DNA of 64,000 nucleotides from Mesorhizobium huakuii (GCF_014189455.1 NZ_CP050296.1:4274001-4338000), one strand, 5' to 3'. Numbered from the stretch's first letter, positions 36,236 to 45,831 are shown. A program made the numbers and translations. Notes: generated from the letters alone by a model not told the origin.

Positions 36236-37258
36236 CTACCGCCGGTCCATGTCCCGCTTGAACTGGTCGAAGATGGTTTCCACGCCCTTCTGGTAGTCGT
36301 CACGCTGCTGGGCGCCGGTCTCGAACATCTTGCCGAACAGATCGTCGAACGGGTTTCTTGGCCTGCCGCTCGGATTGGTCTGCGGCTGCGGTGCCTGACG
36401 CTGCTGCGGTGCCTGAGGTTGCGGTGCCGGCTGCCCGCCAGGCATGCCGAAACCACCTCCACCACCTCCGCGCAGCATCTCTTCGAAGATTTTCCCTAGC
36501 GGGTTGTCGCCATAGGGGCTCTGCGTCTGCTGGGGTTGCGGCTGCGCCCGGCCTTGCGGCTGCGGCGCGCCGCCGCCGAACATGTCCTGCAGCACCTTCC
36601 CCAACGGATTGTCGCCATAGGGGTTGGGCGCCGGCTGCGGTTGGCTCTGCGGTTGCGGCGTGCCGCCGCCGAACATGTCCTGCAAGACTTTGCCAAGCGG
36701 ATTGTCCATCGGGGTCTGCGGCGCCTGGCGCTGTTGCGGAGCCGGGGCCTGCATGCCGCCGCCTTGCCGCATCATCTGCTCGATGATCTCGCCAAGCGGA
36801 TTGTTGCCGCCGCCAAAACCGCCGGCGGCCTGCATCTGATTTGTCGTCTGCTTGAACAGTCCGCCCATCACCATCGAGGCGATGGCAGGCAGCATCTGCT
36901 GCAGGATCTGCTGGCTGACGCCGCTCGCTTGCGCCGCCTGGCTGGCCACGGCGCGCGACAGCTCCTTCGAACCGAACAGGTGTCCCAGAATGCCATTGCC
37001 CTCATCGACGCCTTGCGGCGAGAAGGCACGGGTCGCATCCTCGAAATATTTGGCGTGCTGGCCGCTTGCCATCGCCGTCATGAAGGCGCCGAGCCCGTAA
37101 GGATCGGCGGTGTTGCGTTGCAACCCCTGCGAAAAGGCCGGCAGCAGGGCGGCGACGGCAGCCTGTGTCTGCTGCATCGAAAGCCCGTATTGCTGGGCAA
37201 GCGCCTGCATGCCGTTGCCATTCTGCGCCTGCGCCAGCATGTCGAACAAGGTAGGCAT
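36236..37258 (-). CDS. DUF937 protein with repeated NPLGKVLQDMFGGG-type motifs
   Basis: 340 residues. The first 130 form a helical DUF937-type domain (MLAQAQNGNGMQALAQQYGLSMQQTQAAVAALLPAFSQGLQ). The rest alternates Pro/Gln/Gly-rich linkers with short amphipathic repeats: NPLGEIIEQMM, NPLGKVLQDMFGGG (twice), NPLGKIFEEMLRGGG and finally NPFDDLFGKMFETG. Such bead-on-a-string layouts suit multivalent binding. The linkers are probably disordered. The function of DUF937 proteins is not established. It is followed downstream by no cotranscribed gene and lies 87 bases after gshA. Confidence 0.85.
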   Translation of the reverse strand: MPTLFDMLAQAQNGNGMQALAQQYGLSMQQTQAAVAALLPAFSQGLQRNTADPYGLGAFMTAMASGQHAKYFEDATRAFSPQGVDEGNGILGHLFGSKELSRAVASQAAQASGVSQQILQQMLPAIASMVMGGLFKQTTNQMQAAGGFGGGNNPLGEIIEQMMRQGGGMQAPAPQQRQAPQTPMDNPLGKVLQDMFGGGTPQPQSQPQPAPNPYGDNPLGKVLQDMFGGGAPQPQGRAQPQPQQTQSPYGDNPLGKIFEEMLRGGGGGGFGMPGGQPAPQPQAPQQRQAPQPQTNPSGRPRNPFDDLFGKMFETGAQQRDDYQKGVETIFDQFKRDMDRR

Positions 37259-37345
37259 CGGCTTCTCCTCCTGAATTCCTCGGAAGAGAGCCTAATTCGT
37301 TTCAACGTTCGATTGAAGCGGCTTTTGCCCGCGACGGCTCGCGGG

Positions 37346-38719
37346 TCAATACGCGTATTCCATGAACACCGGCTCGATCGAGCCGCCCCAGCGCGTGTGG
37401 TAGGCCGAAAGCATCTCTTCGGCGCTGGTCGTGCCGCGCGCAACCACCTCGTCCAAAGTGTTGAGGAACGAGGTCTCGTCATAGCCGTCGCGGTTCTTCT
37501 TGCCGCGGTTCTTCAGCCCGGTGCGCGAAATGGCCAGCACATCGCGCGCGATCTCGCGCAGCGTGGTGTTGCGGAAGGGTGCTGCAATGCCGAGTTCCGG
37601 CACGGCGTTGCGCATGGCCAGCACTTCCGTGTAGGTCCAGCTCGCGGTCAATGCCTCGGCCGCATCGAGTGCCGCCTCGTCGTAGAGCAGCCCGACCCAG
37701 AAGGCCGGCAGCGCGCAGATGCGCCGCCACGGTCCGCCGTCGGCGCCGCGCATTTCCAGGAAACGCTTCAGCCGCACGTCGGGGAACAGCGTCGACAAAT
37801 GGTTCGCCCAGTCGCCCATCGTCGGCAGGCCGTCGGGCACTTCGCCGCGCGCGGCACCGGCCATGAACTGGCGGAAGGTGATGTGCGTCATGTCGTGATA
37901 GTGGCCGTCGCGAATGACGAAATACATTGGCACGTCGAGCGCCCATTCGACATAGTCGGCGAAACCGAAATCGGGCGAGAAGCAGAATTCGAGCAGGCCT
38001 GAGCGCTGGTTGTCGGTGTCGCGCCAGATGTCGCCGCGCCAGCTCTGCAAGCCGTTCGGGTGGCTCTCGGTGAAGGGCGAGTTGGCGAACAGCGCCGTCG
38101 ACAGCGGCTGCAGCTTCAGCGACACCTGCATCTTGCGGCGCATGTCGGCCTCGCTCTCGAAGTCGAGATTCACCTGGATCGTGCAGGTGCGGTACATCAT
38201 GTCGAGGCCCTTGGTGCCGACCTTGGGCATGTAGCGCGTCATGATCTCGTAGCGCGACTTGGGCATTTTCGGCGTTTCGGCCAGCGACCATTTCGGGCTG
38301 CCGCCGAGGCCGAGGAAGCGGATGCCCATCGGCTCGGCGATCTCGCGCACCTGCGCCAGATGCGCATTGCCCTCGCGGCAGGTCTGATGGATCGTCTCCA
38401 GCGGCGCCCCGGAAAGCTCGAACTGGCCGCCTGGCTCCAGCGAAATCGCGCCCTGGCCGGTCGGCTCGACCAGGCCGATGATGCGGCCGTCGTCGATGAT
38501 CGGGTCCCAGCCGAGTTTGTGCTGCATGCCCTCGAGGATGGCGCGGATGCCGCGCTCGCCGCCATAGGGCACGGGCGCGTTGCCGTCGACATAGAAGGGG
38601 AACTTCTCGTGCTCGGTGCCGATGCGCCATTTGTCGCGCGGCTTGTTGCCTTCGGCCAGGTGCTCGACGAGTTCGTCGATGTCTTCGATCGGCCGGAAAT
38701 CGGTTGTGTCGCGCGCCAT
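37346..38719 (-). CDS. gshA: Glutamate-cysteine ligase (plant/alphaproteobacterial type)
   Basis: 457-residue cytoplasmic enzyme that joins glutamate and cysteine in the first step of glutathione synthesis. The N-terminal WRIGTEHEKFPF and GLVEPTGQGAISLEPGGQFELSGAPLE segments form the ATP/glutamate site, and SPKWSLAETPKMPKSRYEIMTRYM and TCTIQVNLDFESE are diagnostic for the class related to plant GSH1 rather than E. coli GshA. The ATG at 38719 is well placed. It lies downstream of rsmE on the same strand, an arrangement common in Hyphomicrobiales. Confidence 0.96.
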   Translation of the reverse strand: MARDTTDFRPIEDIDELVEHLAEGNKPRDKWRIGTEHEKFPFYVDGNAPVPYGGERGIRAILEGMQHKLGWDPIIDDGRIIGLVEPTGQGAISLEPGGQFELSGAPLETIHQTCREGNAHLAQVREIAEPMGIRFLGLGGSPKWSLAETPKMPKSRYEIMTRYMPKVGTKGLDMMYRTCTIQVNLDFESEADMRRKMQVSLKLQPLSTALFANSPFTESHPNGLQSWRGDIWRDTDNQRSGLLEFCFSPDFGFADYVEWALDVPMYFVIRDGHYHDMTHITFRQFMAGAARGEVPDGLPTMGDWANHLSTLFPDVRLKRFLEMRGADGGPWRRICALPAFWVGLLYDEAALDAAEALTASWTYTEVLAMRNAVPELGIAAPFRNTTLREIARDVLAISRTGLKNRGKKNRDGYDETSFLNTLDEVVARGTTSAEEMLSAYHTRWGGSIEPVFMEYAY

Positions 38720-38862
38720 GGTTCAGCCCTCAGAGGCGGTCGGGCGACCGCCGGCGGTAAATGGACGAAATGTCAGCAGCCGATCAAGCGAAAAATCCTG
38801 AGCCACAGGTCAAGAGGAATTGAATGCTACGATCGGGACCGCCTCTTGCAAGAAATGACCTC

Positions 38863-39597
38863 CTACCAGTCTCCGACAGTCGCCTGCATCACCGCAAGTG
38901 CGGCCACGGCCGCCGTGTCGGCGCGCAGGATGCGCGGCCCGAGCGGAATGGCGGTGACGAAGGGCAGGGCGCGCAGCATCTTGCGCTCGTCGTCGGAAAA
39001 GCCGCCCTCCGGCCCGACCAACAGCGCGAGCTTCTTCTCCTTTACCGCCTGCAGCGCGGCCAACGGATTGTTGGTCGAGGCGTCCTCGTCGCAGAAGACC
39101 AGCCGCCGCTCCTTGTCCCAGCCGGTCAGCAGGCGTTCGAATTTTTCGGCCTCGCGCACTTCCGGCACCGCCAGTATGCCGCATTGTTCGGCGGCCTCGA
39201 CGACATTGGCGCGCAGTCGATCGATGGACGGCTTGGCCACCTGGGTATGCTGGGTGATGACGGGCTGCAGGATGCCGGCACCCATTTCAACCGCCTTCTG
39301 CACGAGATAGTCGAGCCGCCCCTGCTTCAGCGGCGCGAAACAGTAGATGAGGTCCGGCAGGGGTGGCTGCGGCCGTTGCAGCACCAGCACACTAAGTTTG
39401 ACCGCTTTCTTCGATTTCGCCGCAATGGCCGCCGACCATTCGCCGTCCCTGCCATTGAACAGCAGGACCTCGGCACCCTCGCCAAGCCGCAGCACATGCT
39501 GCAGGTAATGGCTCTGCTGCTGGCCGGCGTCGAATTCGACATCCGGCCCGAGGTCGTCAGGCACGAACAGACGTTGCATCTTGTAATTGGCGCGCAT
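38863..39597 (-). CDS. rsmE: 16S rRNA (uracil1498-N3)-methyltransferase
   Basis: 244-residue SPOUT-class methyltransferase modifying U1498 of 16S rRNA. The N-terminal PUA-like domain starts [10 protein letters not shown] and contains [10 protein letters not shown]; the C-terminal knot domain shows [13 protein letters not shown] and [12 protein letters not shown], which form the S-adenosylmethionine site. The start at 39597 is chosen because the longer frame from 39684 precedes the conserved N-terminus without support. The gap of 143 bases to gshA holds no gene. Confidence 0.94.
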   Translation of the reverse strand: MRANYKMQRLFVPDDLGPDVEFDAGQQQSHYLQHVLRLGEGAEVLLFNGRDGEWSAAIAAKSKKAVKLSVLVLQRPQPPLPDLIYCFAPLKQGRLDYLVQKAVEMGAGILQPVITQHTQVAKPSIDRLRANVVEAAEQCGILAVPEVREAEKFERLLTGWDKERRLVFCDEDASTNNPLAALQAVKEKKLALLVGPEGGFSDDERKMLRALPFVTAIPLGPRILRADTAAVAALAVMQATVGDW

Positions 39598-39628
39598 GGT
39601 CGAGGAATGGGCGAGCCGGCCGCCGGCG

Positions 39629-40276
39629 TCAAGCCTCGGCTGACGGATGCCACACCGGCCGAAAGCCATGCCGCAGGACGGCAAGCGTTGTCTCCGGGGT
39701 CAGCAGCATAAGCGCCTTATCTTCCAGTTGGCCCAGGCCGGTGGGCGGGCCATATCCGGCGAAGGACCATCTCAACGCCTTGCCGTGACGCAAGGCGTAG
39801 GCGTTGCCGCCGATAGCGATCACTGCGCCGTCGGGCAGGCCGGCCAGCTCGTCCATCGCCACAGCCGGACGTTTGCCACCCGACGCCAGCCGCTCCTTGT
39901 GCAGCCGTTTGTCGACCATCGGTGCGCGCGGCTCGGCAATGGCGAAGGCCTTGCCGAAGCGGCCGACAAAATCCTTGGCCCGTTCGCGCTGGCAAAAGAA
40001 GCAGGGGCGGTGCCCTGCCGCCAGCGCCGTCACCTCGTCGAGGAAGAACAGCTCGGTCCAGCCCGCCTTGCCTCCCGGCCTGTTGCTGCCCATCGGCTCG
40101 CGCCGCACATTGCGGAATTGGCATACGCAGATGATCCAGGCCTGAAGCGCCCAGCGCTTCCTGAGCAGCGTCTTGGTCTGAGGGTCGTGGATGATGCCGC
40201 GATTGCCGGTGAACAGGCCGCGTTCGGGCACGGCGTGGATGGCGCCGAACGGATCGACCCGGTTCTGCAGTGGCAT
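39629..40276 (-). CDS. Conserved hypothetical protein with CxxC motif
   Basis: 215 residues of a family I recall as widespread in proteobacteria but of unknown function. Visible marks are the N-terminal [50 protein letters not shown] with a CFFC pair (possible metal or redox site), and WSFAGY near the C-terminus. A good AGGAGAG site precedes the ATG at 40276. It lies 31 bases upstream of the rsmE start region on the same strand, so the three genes may be co-transcribed, and it is divergent from a glutamine amidotransferase. Confidence 0.8.
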   Translation of the reverse strand: MPLQNRVDPFGAIHAVPERGLFTGNRGIIHDPQTKTLLRKRWALQAWIICVCQFRNVRREPMGSNRPGGKAGWTELFFLDEVTALAAGHRPCFFCQRERAKDFVGRFGKAFAIAEPRAPMVDKRLHKERLASGGKRPAVAMDELAGLPDGAVIAIGGNAYALRHGKALRWSFAGYGPPTGLGQLEDKALMLLTPETTLAVLRHGFRPVWHPSAEA

Positions 40277-40364
40277 AGTTCTCTCCTGAGATACGCATCT
40301 TGGCTGCAATGCGGGCGGCATGATATCGCTCGTCGCATCATTTTCATGTCAGCAGGGTTTTGCG

Positions 40365-41063
40365 ATGCGGGTGCTGGTGATCCAGAACTACGACAATACC
40401 GGCCTCGACCAGGTTGGTGCCGCACTTGCGGAAGCCGGTGCCGATCTCGATGTGCGCCTGCCCTACAAGGGCGATCCGCTCCCGGAGGACGCTGCCGGTC
40501 ACGATGCGATGGTGGTGCTCGGCGGCGGCCAGAATGCGCTGGCCGACGATGAATATCCCTATTTCCCCGCGCTGCTCGAACTGACCCGCGATTTCGCCGG
40601 CAAGGACCGCGCCGTGCTCGGCATCTGCCTTGGTAGCCAGCTCGTCGCCCGCGCCTTCGGCGGCGAGAACCGCATCGGCGGTGCCAACGAGTTCGGCTGG
40701 CGTGGTGTGTCGCTGACGCCGGACGCCAAGGCCGACCCGGTGCTGGGAGCACTGCCGGAAAAGTTCCCGATCTTCCAGTGGCACGACGACACGTTCGTGT
40801 TGCCGCAAAATGCCGTACGGCTCGCCGGCAACGATGTCGCCGAGAACCAGGCGTTTCGCGTCGGCCGCGCCGTCTATGGCTTCCAGTTCCATTTCGAGGC
40901 CGACCGGCCGATGGTGAAGGACTGGAGTTCCTCCTTCGCGCCGACCATCGCCGCGCGCCATCCCGACTGGGCCGGCAAGCTCGATGGTGAAATGGCCCGC
41001 AACGGTCCCGACGCCGATGCTGCCGGTCTGGCCATAGCCCGCGCCTGGGTGGCGACGATCTAA
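40365..41063 (+). CDS. Class I glutamine amidotransferase-like protein
   Basis: 232-residue GATase1 domain protein. The nucleophile elbow GICLGSQLVARAFGG carries the catalytic cysteine, and YGFQFHFEADRPM provides the His/Glu pair, so it should be able to release ammonia from glutamine or cleave a related gamma-glutamyl bond. No synthetase partner domain is present; stand-alone members may act on gamma-glutamyl compounds or be of unknown role. The ATG at 40365 puts the conserved MRVLVIQNYDNTGLD at the N-terminus. Divergent from the CxxC gene. Confidence 0.88.
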   Translation: MRVLVIQNYDNTGLDQVGAALAEAGADLDVRLPYKGDPLPEDAAGHDAMVVLGGGQNALADDEYPYFPALLELTRDFAGKDRAVLGICLGSQLVARAFGGENRIGGANEFGWRGVSLTPDAKADPVLGALPEKFPIFQWHDDTFVLPQNAVRLAGNDVAENQAFRVGRAVYGFQFHFEADRPMVKDWSSSFAPTIAARHPDWAGKLDGEMARNGPDADAAGLAIARAWVATI

Positions 41064-41344
41064 GCGCCTGCCCTTCGGTCATCGCGTGGCATAATTGGCA
41101 CGCAGCCGCGAAACCGGCTGGGGAAAACCCCTTTCATCCTTGGCTTCTGTCCGCCCGCTATCCTAGAAGGCGCGCGCTCTGCATTGGCTGTGCAACCGGG
41201 ATGAACCTTTTGTGTGACCCGTGCGACACACCGTCGATACAGAACGCGCTTAGAAGCGCGAAATCGTCGAAACTTTGAAGCGAATTCTCCGTTTCAACGC
41301 ATTGGTAACCGCCTGGTGCACAGATGCAGCAAGCTCAACAAGAG

Positions 41345-41485
41345 ATGACCTCCGTGAAAGCAGCGCTTCTGTCCTTTGCCATGTTGTCCGCCATCGTGCT
41401 GTGCGGTCTCGGTATCTATTCCGCCGATGCCGCCAACAACCACAACGCCGTCGACGGCTACGGCGTCACCGCCTCGCTTCGCTAA
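41345..41485 (+). CDS. Small exported peptide, 46 residues
   Basis: Too short for usual gene calling. MTSVKAALLSFAMLSAIVLCGLGIYSADAA is a positively charged hydrophobic signal or anchor segment with an AXA-like site (SADAA), followed by about 16 residues (NNHNAVDGYGVTASLR). An alternative ATG seven codons upstream (41324) is in frame. The 281-base region before it contains only a short inverted repeat (CGCGCTT/AAGCGCG near 41249-41264). Function unknown; coding status is inferred from signal-peptide character. Confidence 0.55.
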   Translation: MTSVKAALLSFAMLSAIVLCGLGIYSADAANNHNAVDGYGVTASLR

Positions 41486-41527
41486 AAGCCGGCTCGCTCG
41501 CGACGCATCCTGCAACGCGGCGGAGGC

Positions 41528-42295
41528 TCAAGCTTCCTTTATCGCCATTTCCAGGATGCGCTTGTCCGCCCCGTCGACGACGAGGGCGGTCAGCATGCCT
41601 GATTGCCAGGCAAGCGTGTCGACATTGACGCGGTTGGCCATCACTTCCGCCTCGGGGACGGGCGTGTGGCCATGCACCACGATCTTCGGGAACAGGCCGG
41701 TGTAATCGTGGAAAACGTCGCGGATCCAGATCAGGTCCTGCGGATCCTGCTTGTCCAGCGGAATACCTGGCCTGATGCCGGCATGGCAGAAGAAGAAGTC
41801 GCCTGACGTCACCGAGAATGGCAGTGACCGCAGGAAATCGACATGGCTTGGCGGCATTGCCTCGAGCAGGGCCTGATGTCCCCGTCTCATCGTCTCCATC
41901 TTGCCGAACCAGCTGGCGTCGGCGGCCAGCGACACGCCATAGGACAGCGCCGTCTGGATGCCGCCATAGCGCATGAAAAGCCCTTCCGGGTCAGGGGTTC
42001 TGAGAAAGTCGAGAAAGCCGATGTCGTGGTTGCCGGCCAGCATCACATGGCGCGGATCGCGTTCCCGCGCCGCGATCAGAAAATCGATGACGCCCTTGGA
42101 GTCCGGCCCGCGGTCGACATAGTCGCCGAGATGGATCACCCGCCAGTCGCGAACCGGTTTCCACTCCAGCTCGCTCTCGATCCGCTGGTGCATGGCTGCC
42201 AGCAGGTCGAGCCGGCCATGTACGTCGCCGATTGCATAGAGACGCACCCCCTCCGGCCCATGCGCGTCGAGAAAATGGATGCCGGGTTCCGCCAA
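41528..42295 (-). CDS. Serine/threonine protein phosphatase-like metallophosphoesterase
   Basis: 255-residue calcineurin-type phosphoesterase with the full metal-binding set: GDVHGR, GDYVDRG, GNHD and VHGHTP. It most resembles bacterial PrpA/ApaH-like phosphatases acting on phosphoproteins or dinucleotides. The start is unusual: the only in-frame initiation codon ahead of the conserved part is TTG at 42295, followed by GTG at about residue 17 just before RLYAIGDVHG. The product appears cytoplasmic. Neighbouring genes give no substrate hint. Confidence 0.88.
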   Translation of the reverse strand: MAEPGIHFLDAHGPEGVRLYAIGDVHGRLDLLAAMHQRIESELEWKPVRDWRVIHLGDYVDRGPDSKGVIDFLIAARERDPRHVMLAGNHDIGFLDFLRTPDPEGLFMRYGGIQTALSYGVSLAADASWFGKMETMRRGHQALLEAMPPSHVDFLRSLPFSVTSGDFFFCHAGIRPGIPLDKQDPQDLIWIRDVFHDYTGLFPKIVVHGHTPVPEAEVMANRVNVDTLAWQSGMLTALVVDGADKRILEMAIKEA

Positions 42296-42332
42296 CGCCT
42301 CATGGTCTCCGTGGTCAGGCCGTCACGGGACA

Positions 42333-43469
42333 CTAGCGGCGGAGCTGATCCTTGCCCATGTCGGTGACCAGACGCTTTCCGCACAGCGCCAGCGTGATGT
42401 CCATCTCCTTGCGGATGATTTCCAACGCTTTGGTAACCCCTTCCTTGCCGAGCGCGCCCAGTCCGTAAAGAAATGGCCGGCCGATATAGGTGCCTTTGGC
42501 ACCGAGGCAGAGCGCCTTCAGCACATCCTGGCCGGAGCGGATGCCGCCATCCATGTGCACCTCTATCTTGTCACCGACCGCGTCCGCGATCTCTTCCAGC
42601 GCCATGATCGAGGATGACGCGCCGTCGAGCTGGCGCCCGCCATGGTTGGAAACCACGATCGCGTCGGCGCCGCTCTTGGCCGCCATCAGCGCATCCTCCT
42701 TGTCGAGTATGCCTTTCAGGATCAGCTTGCCGCCCCAGCGCTCCTTGATCCAGGCGACGTCCTTCCACGACAGCTGCGGATCGAACTGTTCATTTGTCCA
42801 GGACGACAGCGAAGAGACGTCGCCGACACCCTTGGCGTGGCCGACAATGTTGCGGAAGGTGCGGCGCTTGGTGCCGGCTATACCCAGGCACCAGCGCGGC
42901 TTGCTGGCCAGGTCGATGATGTTGGCCAATGTCATCTTGGGCGGCGCCGAAAGCCCGTTGCGCACGTCCTTGTGGCGCTGGCCGAGGATCTGCAGGTCGA
43001 GCGTCAGCACCAGCGCCGAGCATTTCGCCGCTTTTGCCCGATCGATCAGATCGAGCACGAAATCCTTGTCGCGCAGCACATAGAGCTGGAACCAGAACGG
43101 TTTCTTCGTCGCCGAGGCGACATCCTCGATCGAACAGATGCTCATCGTCGACAGGGTGAAAGGCACGCCGAATTCCTCGGCCGCCTGCGCCGCCAGCATC
43201 TCGCCATCGGCGTGCTGCATGCCGGTCAGGCCGGTCGGTGCCAGCGCCACCGGCATCGACACCTTCTGGCCGATCATGGTGGATTCCAGCGAGCGGTTGC
43301 TCATGTCGACCAGCACGCGCTGGCGGAACTTGATCTTCTGGAAGTCTTCCTCGTTGGCCCGGTAGGTACTCTCGGTCCAGGCACCGGAATCGGCATAGTC
43401 GAAGAACATCTTGGGCACGCGCCGGCGGGCGAGATCCTTGAGGTCTGCGATGGTGAGAATGTCGCTCAT
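42333..43469 (-). CDS. lldD: FMN-dependent L-lactate dehydrogenase / alpha-hydroxyacid oxidase
   Basis: 378-residue FMN enzyme oxidising L-lactate (or another alpha-hydroxyacid) to the keto acid, with quinone or oxygen as acceptor. Conserved parts are FFDYADSGAWTE at the N-terminus, PVALAPTGLTGMQH, WFQLYVLRD and the catalytic histidine in SNHGGRQLDGA, followed by the FMN phosphate site DGGIRSGQDVLKAL and GRPFLYGLG. It lies 25 bases downstream of a GntR/FadR-type regulator on the same strand, typical of lld operons. Glycolate or mandelate as substrate is possible. Confidence 0.92.
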   Translation of the reverse strand: MSDILTIADLKDLARRRVPKMFFDYADSGAWTESTYRANEEDFQKIKFRQRVLVDMSNRSLESTMIGQKVSMPVALAPTGLTGMQHADGEMLAAQAAEEFGVPFTLSTMSICSIEDVASATKKPFWFQLYVLRDKDFVLDLIDRAKAAKCSALVLTLDLQILGQRHKDVRNGLSAPPKMTLANIIDLASKPRWCLGIAGTKRRTFRNIVGHAKGVGDVSSLSSWTNEQFDPQLSWKDVAWIKERWGGKLILKGILDKEDALMAAKSGADAIVVSNHGGRQLDGASSSIMALEEIADAVGDKIEVHMDGGIRSGQDVLKALCLGAKGTYIGRPFLYGLGALGKEGVTKALEIIRKEMDITLALCGKRLVTDMGKDQLRR

Positions 43470-43494
43470 GATGGTCCCTGCTTGATCGAATTAA

Positions 43495-44298
43495 TTAGGA
43501 GCGTTTACGTGCTGGTTCGGTGTCGCCGGCTTCCGAACGCTGCCGCAGTCGCAGCCGCGACACGCGTTGCCAGTCGCCGCTGCGCTCGGCTTCCGCCATC
43601 GACCGCTCGACATAAATCATATGGTCCATCGCCGCTTGCCGGGCGCCGGCCGGATCGCCGGCCTTGACCGCGGCATGGATTGCCTTGTGCTGCGCCAGCA
43701 GCGCCTCGCGCGCGCCGGGCACGGTGAACACCAGGAGCCGGTTCTGGAACACGCCTTCCGACAAGAGCCGATAGCAGGAGCGCAGCGTGTGCAAGAGCAG
43801 GATGTTGTGCGCGCATTCGCAGATCGCTTGATGGAACTCGACGTCGATCTCGGCCTCGTCGTCAAAATCGCCGGTGCGGTGCGCCTCGTCCATCCGCGCC
43901 ATGATGCGGTCGAGCAGCGCAAGGTCCTCCGGGGTGGCGCGCCGCGCCGCATATTCGGCGGCTATGCCTTCGATCTCGCGGCGATATTCCAGATAGTCGG
44001 TCACCGCCTTGCGATGCATCGAGATCAGGTCGGCCACCGGCTTGGTGAACAGCTGGCCGATAATGTCGGCGACATGCGTGCCGCCGCCGGCCTTGGTCGT
44101 CAGCAGCCCGCGTCCTTCGAGCGCCTTCAGCGCATCGCGCAGGATCGGCCGCGACACGTCGAACTGGCGTGCCAGCTCGCGCTCGCCCGGTAGCCGGTCG
44201 GCGGTGCGCAGCACGCCTTCGAGGATGAGGCTCTCGATCTGCTGCACCACTTCGTCGGCGGTGCGCGAATGCTCGATCCTGGAAAAAATATCGCTCAA
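43495..44298 (-). CDS. lldR: GntR/FadR-family regulator of lactate utilisation
   Basis: 267-residue regulator with an N-terminal winged helix (LPGERELARQFDVSRPILRDALKALEGRGLLTTKAGGGTHV) and a C-terminal FCD ligand-binding domain (EIDVEFHQAICECAHN, HKAIHAAVKAGD). Metal-binding histidines typical of FCD domains are present. The start is TTG at 44298; no better codon is visible upstream. It precedes lldD, so LldR is the likely identity, although GlcC is close in sequence. A likely operator lies about 55 bases upstream and is shared with the glc operon. Confidence 0.85.
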   Translation of the reverse strand: MSDIFSRIEHSRTADEVVQQIESLILEGVLRTADRLPGERELARQFDVSRPILRDALKALEGRGLLTTKAGGGTHVADIIGQLFTKPVADLISMHRKAVTDYLEYRREIEGIAAEYAARRATPEDLALLDRIMARMDEAHRTGDFDDEAEIDVEFHQAICECAHNILLLHTLRSCYRLLSEGVFQNRLLVFTVPGAREALLAQHKAIHAAVKAGDPAGARQAAMDHMIYVERSMAEAERSGDWQRVSRLRLRQRSEAGDTEPARKRS

Positions 44299-44352
44299 CA
44301 GCTGTGCCTGGGAATTGAACCGGTGTCGCGCAGGATAAAGCCTGCGTTGTCA

Positions 44353-44383
44353 ACTGGTCAAATTATTTATCCAATTGGTCGAA
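44353..44383. promoter_or_regulatory. Operator-like repeats upstream of lldR
   Basis: ACTGGTCAA (44353-44361) and TTGGTCGAA (44375-44383) are two near-identical direct half-sites 22 bases apart, in the gap between the divergent lldR and DUF3422 genes. The inverse of the first, TTGACCAGT, recurs ahead of glcD. FadR-family regulators recognise TGGT/ACCA half-sites, so LldR binding is likely. Confidence 0.6.
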
Positions 44384-44508
44384 GCGTGTCGGTCTCGCCG
44401 CCTGGCGCAATATCATCTTCGGCTAAACTTTGCTGTTTGCGTCATCAAGCGATTGGCCCTAGAGGGACGCGAACGCAAGAGGGTTCACAGAAACCCGGGG
44501 GACAAGCC

Positions 44509-45831
44509 GTGTCAGACGACCCGTCCAATCTCGAGTTCCAGCCGCGCGCCAAGGGCAGCGTCATGGGGTTCCCCGCGCATGAGGGTCGGCCCGGCGCGCT
44601 GGGCGAGGTCCATGCCCGGCCGCATCCGCTGATCGAAAAGCCGCGTGTCCTGGTACAGCTCGCCTTCATGACGGAAGGCGGCTCCGGTGTCGATCATGCC
44701 GTGCTTTCCGAACTGTCGCGGCGCCTCGGCATCGCCGCGCCCGACCGCCAGGCACGCCATCACGCCATGAAATGGGGCAAGGGCTCGCTGCGCTGGGAGC
44801 GGCATACGGAATTCTCGACCTATCTCTGGGAAGGGCCGCTTTCGGAAAGCGGCAGGGCGCAGGAGGATACGCCCTTCGGCAACGGCTTTTCGCCGCCGGG
44901 CACCGTCATCTCGGGCATCCGGCTCGAAATCCGCAAATGGACGCAGACGAGCGAGCGGCTGATCGCGGCTTTCGACCCGACCAGCCTGTGCTACTCGCTG
45001 GTCGAACGCGGCAACGCGGCCATCGTCACCGATTTCCGCCAGGATGGCGACGGCATGACCCGCATCCTGGTGCTCGATCGCGGCCTGACGCCGGCGCGCA
45101 CCGGGGCGCTGTCGCAGCGGCTGATCGACATCGAAACCTACCGGACGCTGGCCATGCTCGGCCTGCCGCTCGCGCTGACCTTGTCGGGCCGCGCCCGCCG
45201 CATAGAGGACAGGCTGGCGCAGACCACATTGGAAATGAAGGTCGCCGAGACCCGCGATAGCCAGACGCTTCTGGCAGACCTGACCGAACTGGCGGCCGAA
45301 CTGGAGGCCGACGCTGCCTCCAGCCTCTACCGCTTCGGCGCCAGCCGCGCCTATGACGGCATCGTCGTCGAGCGGCTGGAGGCGCTCGAGGAAGAGGCCG
45401 TGCCCGGCTATGATACCTGGGGCGGGTTTTTGCAGCGCCGCGTTGCGCCGGCCATGCGCACCTGCCGCTCGGTCGAGGAGCGGCAAGCCAATCTGTCGCG
45501 CAAACTGACCCGCGCCACGACGCTGCTGCGCACCTGGGTCGATGTCGAGGTCGAGAAGCAGAACCGCGACCTGCTCGCCTCGATGAACAACCGCGCTCGC
45601 CTGCAACTGCGTCTGCAGCAGACCGTCGAAGGTCTCTCGGTCGCCGCCGTCTCCTATTATGTCGTCGGCCTGATCGGCTATGTCGCCAAGGGCGCCTCGA
45701 TCTTCGGCCACGCTTTCGCGCCGGAGGTCGTCACCGCCGCCTCGGTGCCGGTCGCCATCCTGCTGGTCTGGTGGGGCGTACGCCGTGTGCGCCGGATGCA
45801 CTCCGAGCCGGCGAAGCACCCGGGCGAATAG
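44509..45831 (+). CDS. DUF3422 membrane protein
   Basis: 440-residue protein of the DUF3422 family. The soluble N-terminal part opens with MGFPAHEGRPGALGEVHARPHPLIEKP; two C-terminal membrane helices are visible (VEGLSVAAVSYYVVGLIGYVAKG and ASVPVAILLVWWGV). The start is GTG at 44509 with a GGGGGAC stretch upstream; an internal ATG at 44563 is possible. The family is widespread in proteobacteria and its role is unknown. It lies between the lld and glc genes but has its own upstream region. Confidence 0.85.
   Translation: MSDDPSNLEFQPRAKGSVMGFPAHEGRPGALGEVHARPHPLIEKPRVLVQLAFMTEGGSGVDHAVLSELSRRLGIAAPDRQARHHAMKWGKGSLRWERHTEFSTYLWEGPLSESGRAQEDTPFGNGFSPPGTVISGIRLEIRKWTQTSERLIAAFDPTSLCYSLVERGNAAIVTDFRQDGDGMTRILVLDRGLTPARTGALSQRLIDIETYRTLAMLGLPLALTLSGRARRIEDRLAQTTLEMKVAETRDSQTLLADLTELAAELEADAASSLYRFGASRAYDGIVVERLEALEEEAVPGYDTWGGFLQRRVAPAMRTCRSVEERQANLSRKLTRATTLLRTWVDVEVEKQNRDLLASMNNRARLQLRLQQTVEGLSVAAVSYYVVGLIGYVAKGASIFGHAFAPEVVTAASVPVAILLVWWGVRRVRRMHSEPAKHPGE

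Noticed and set aside
36536..38002. Plus-strand 488-codon frame opposite the DUF937 and gshA genes
   Set aside because: It spans two genes on the other strand with clear families and is a high-GC shadow frame.
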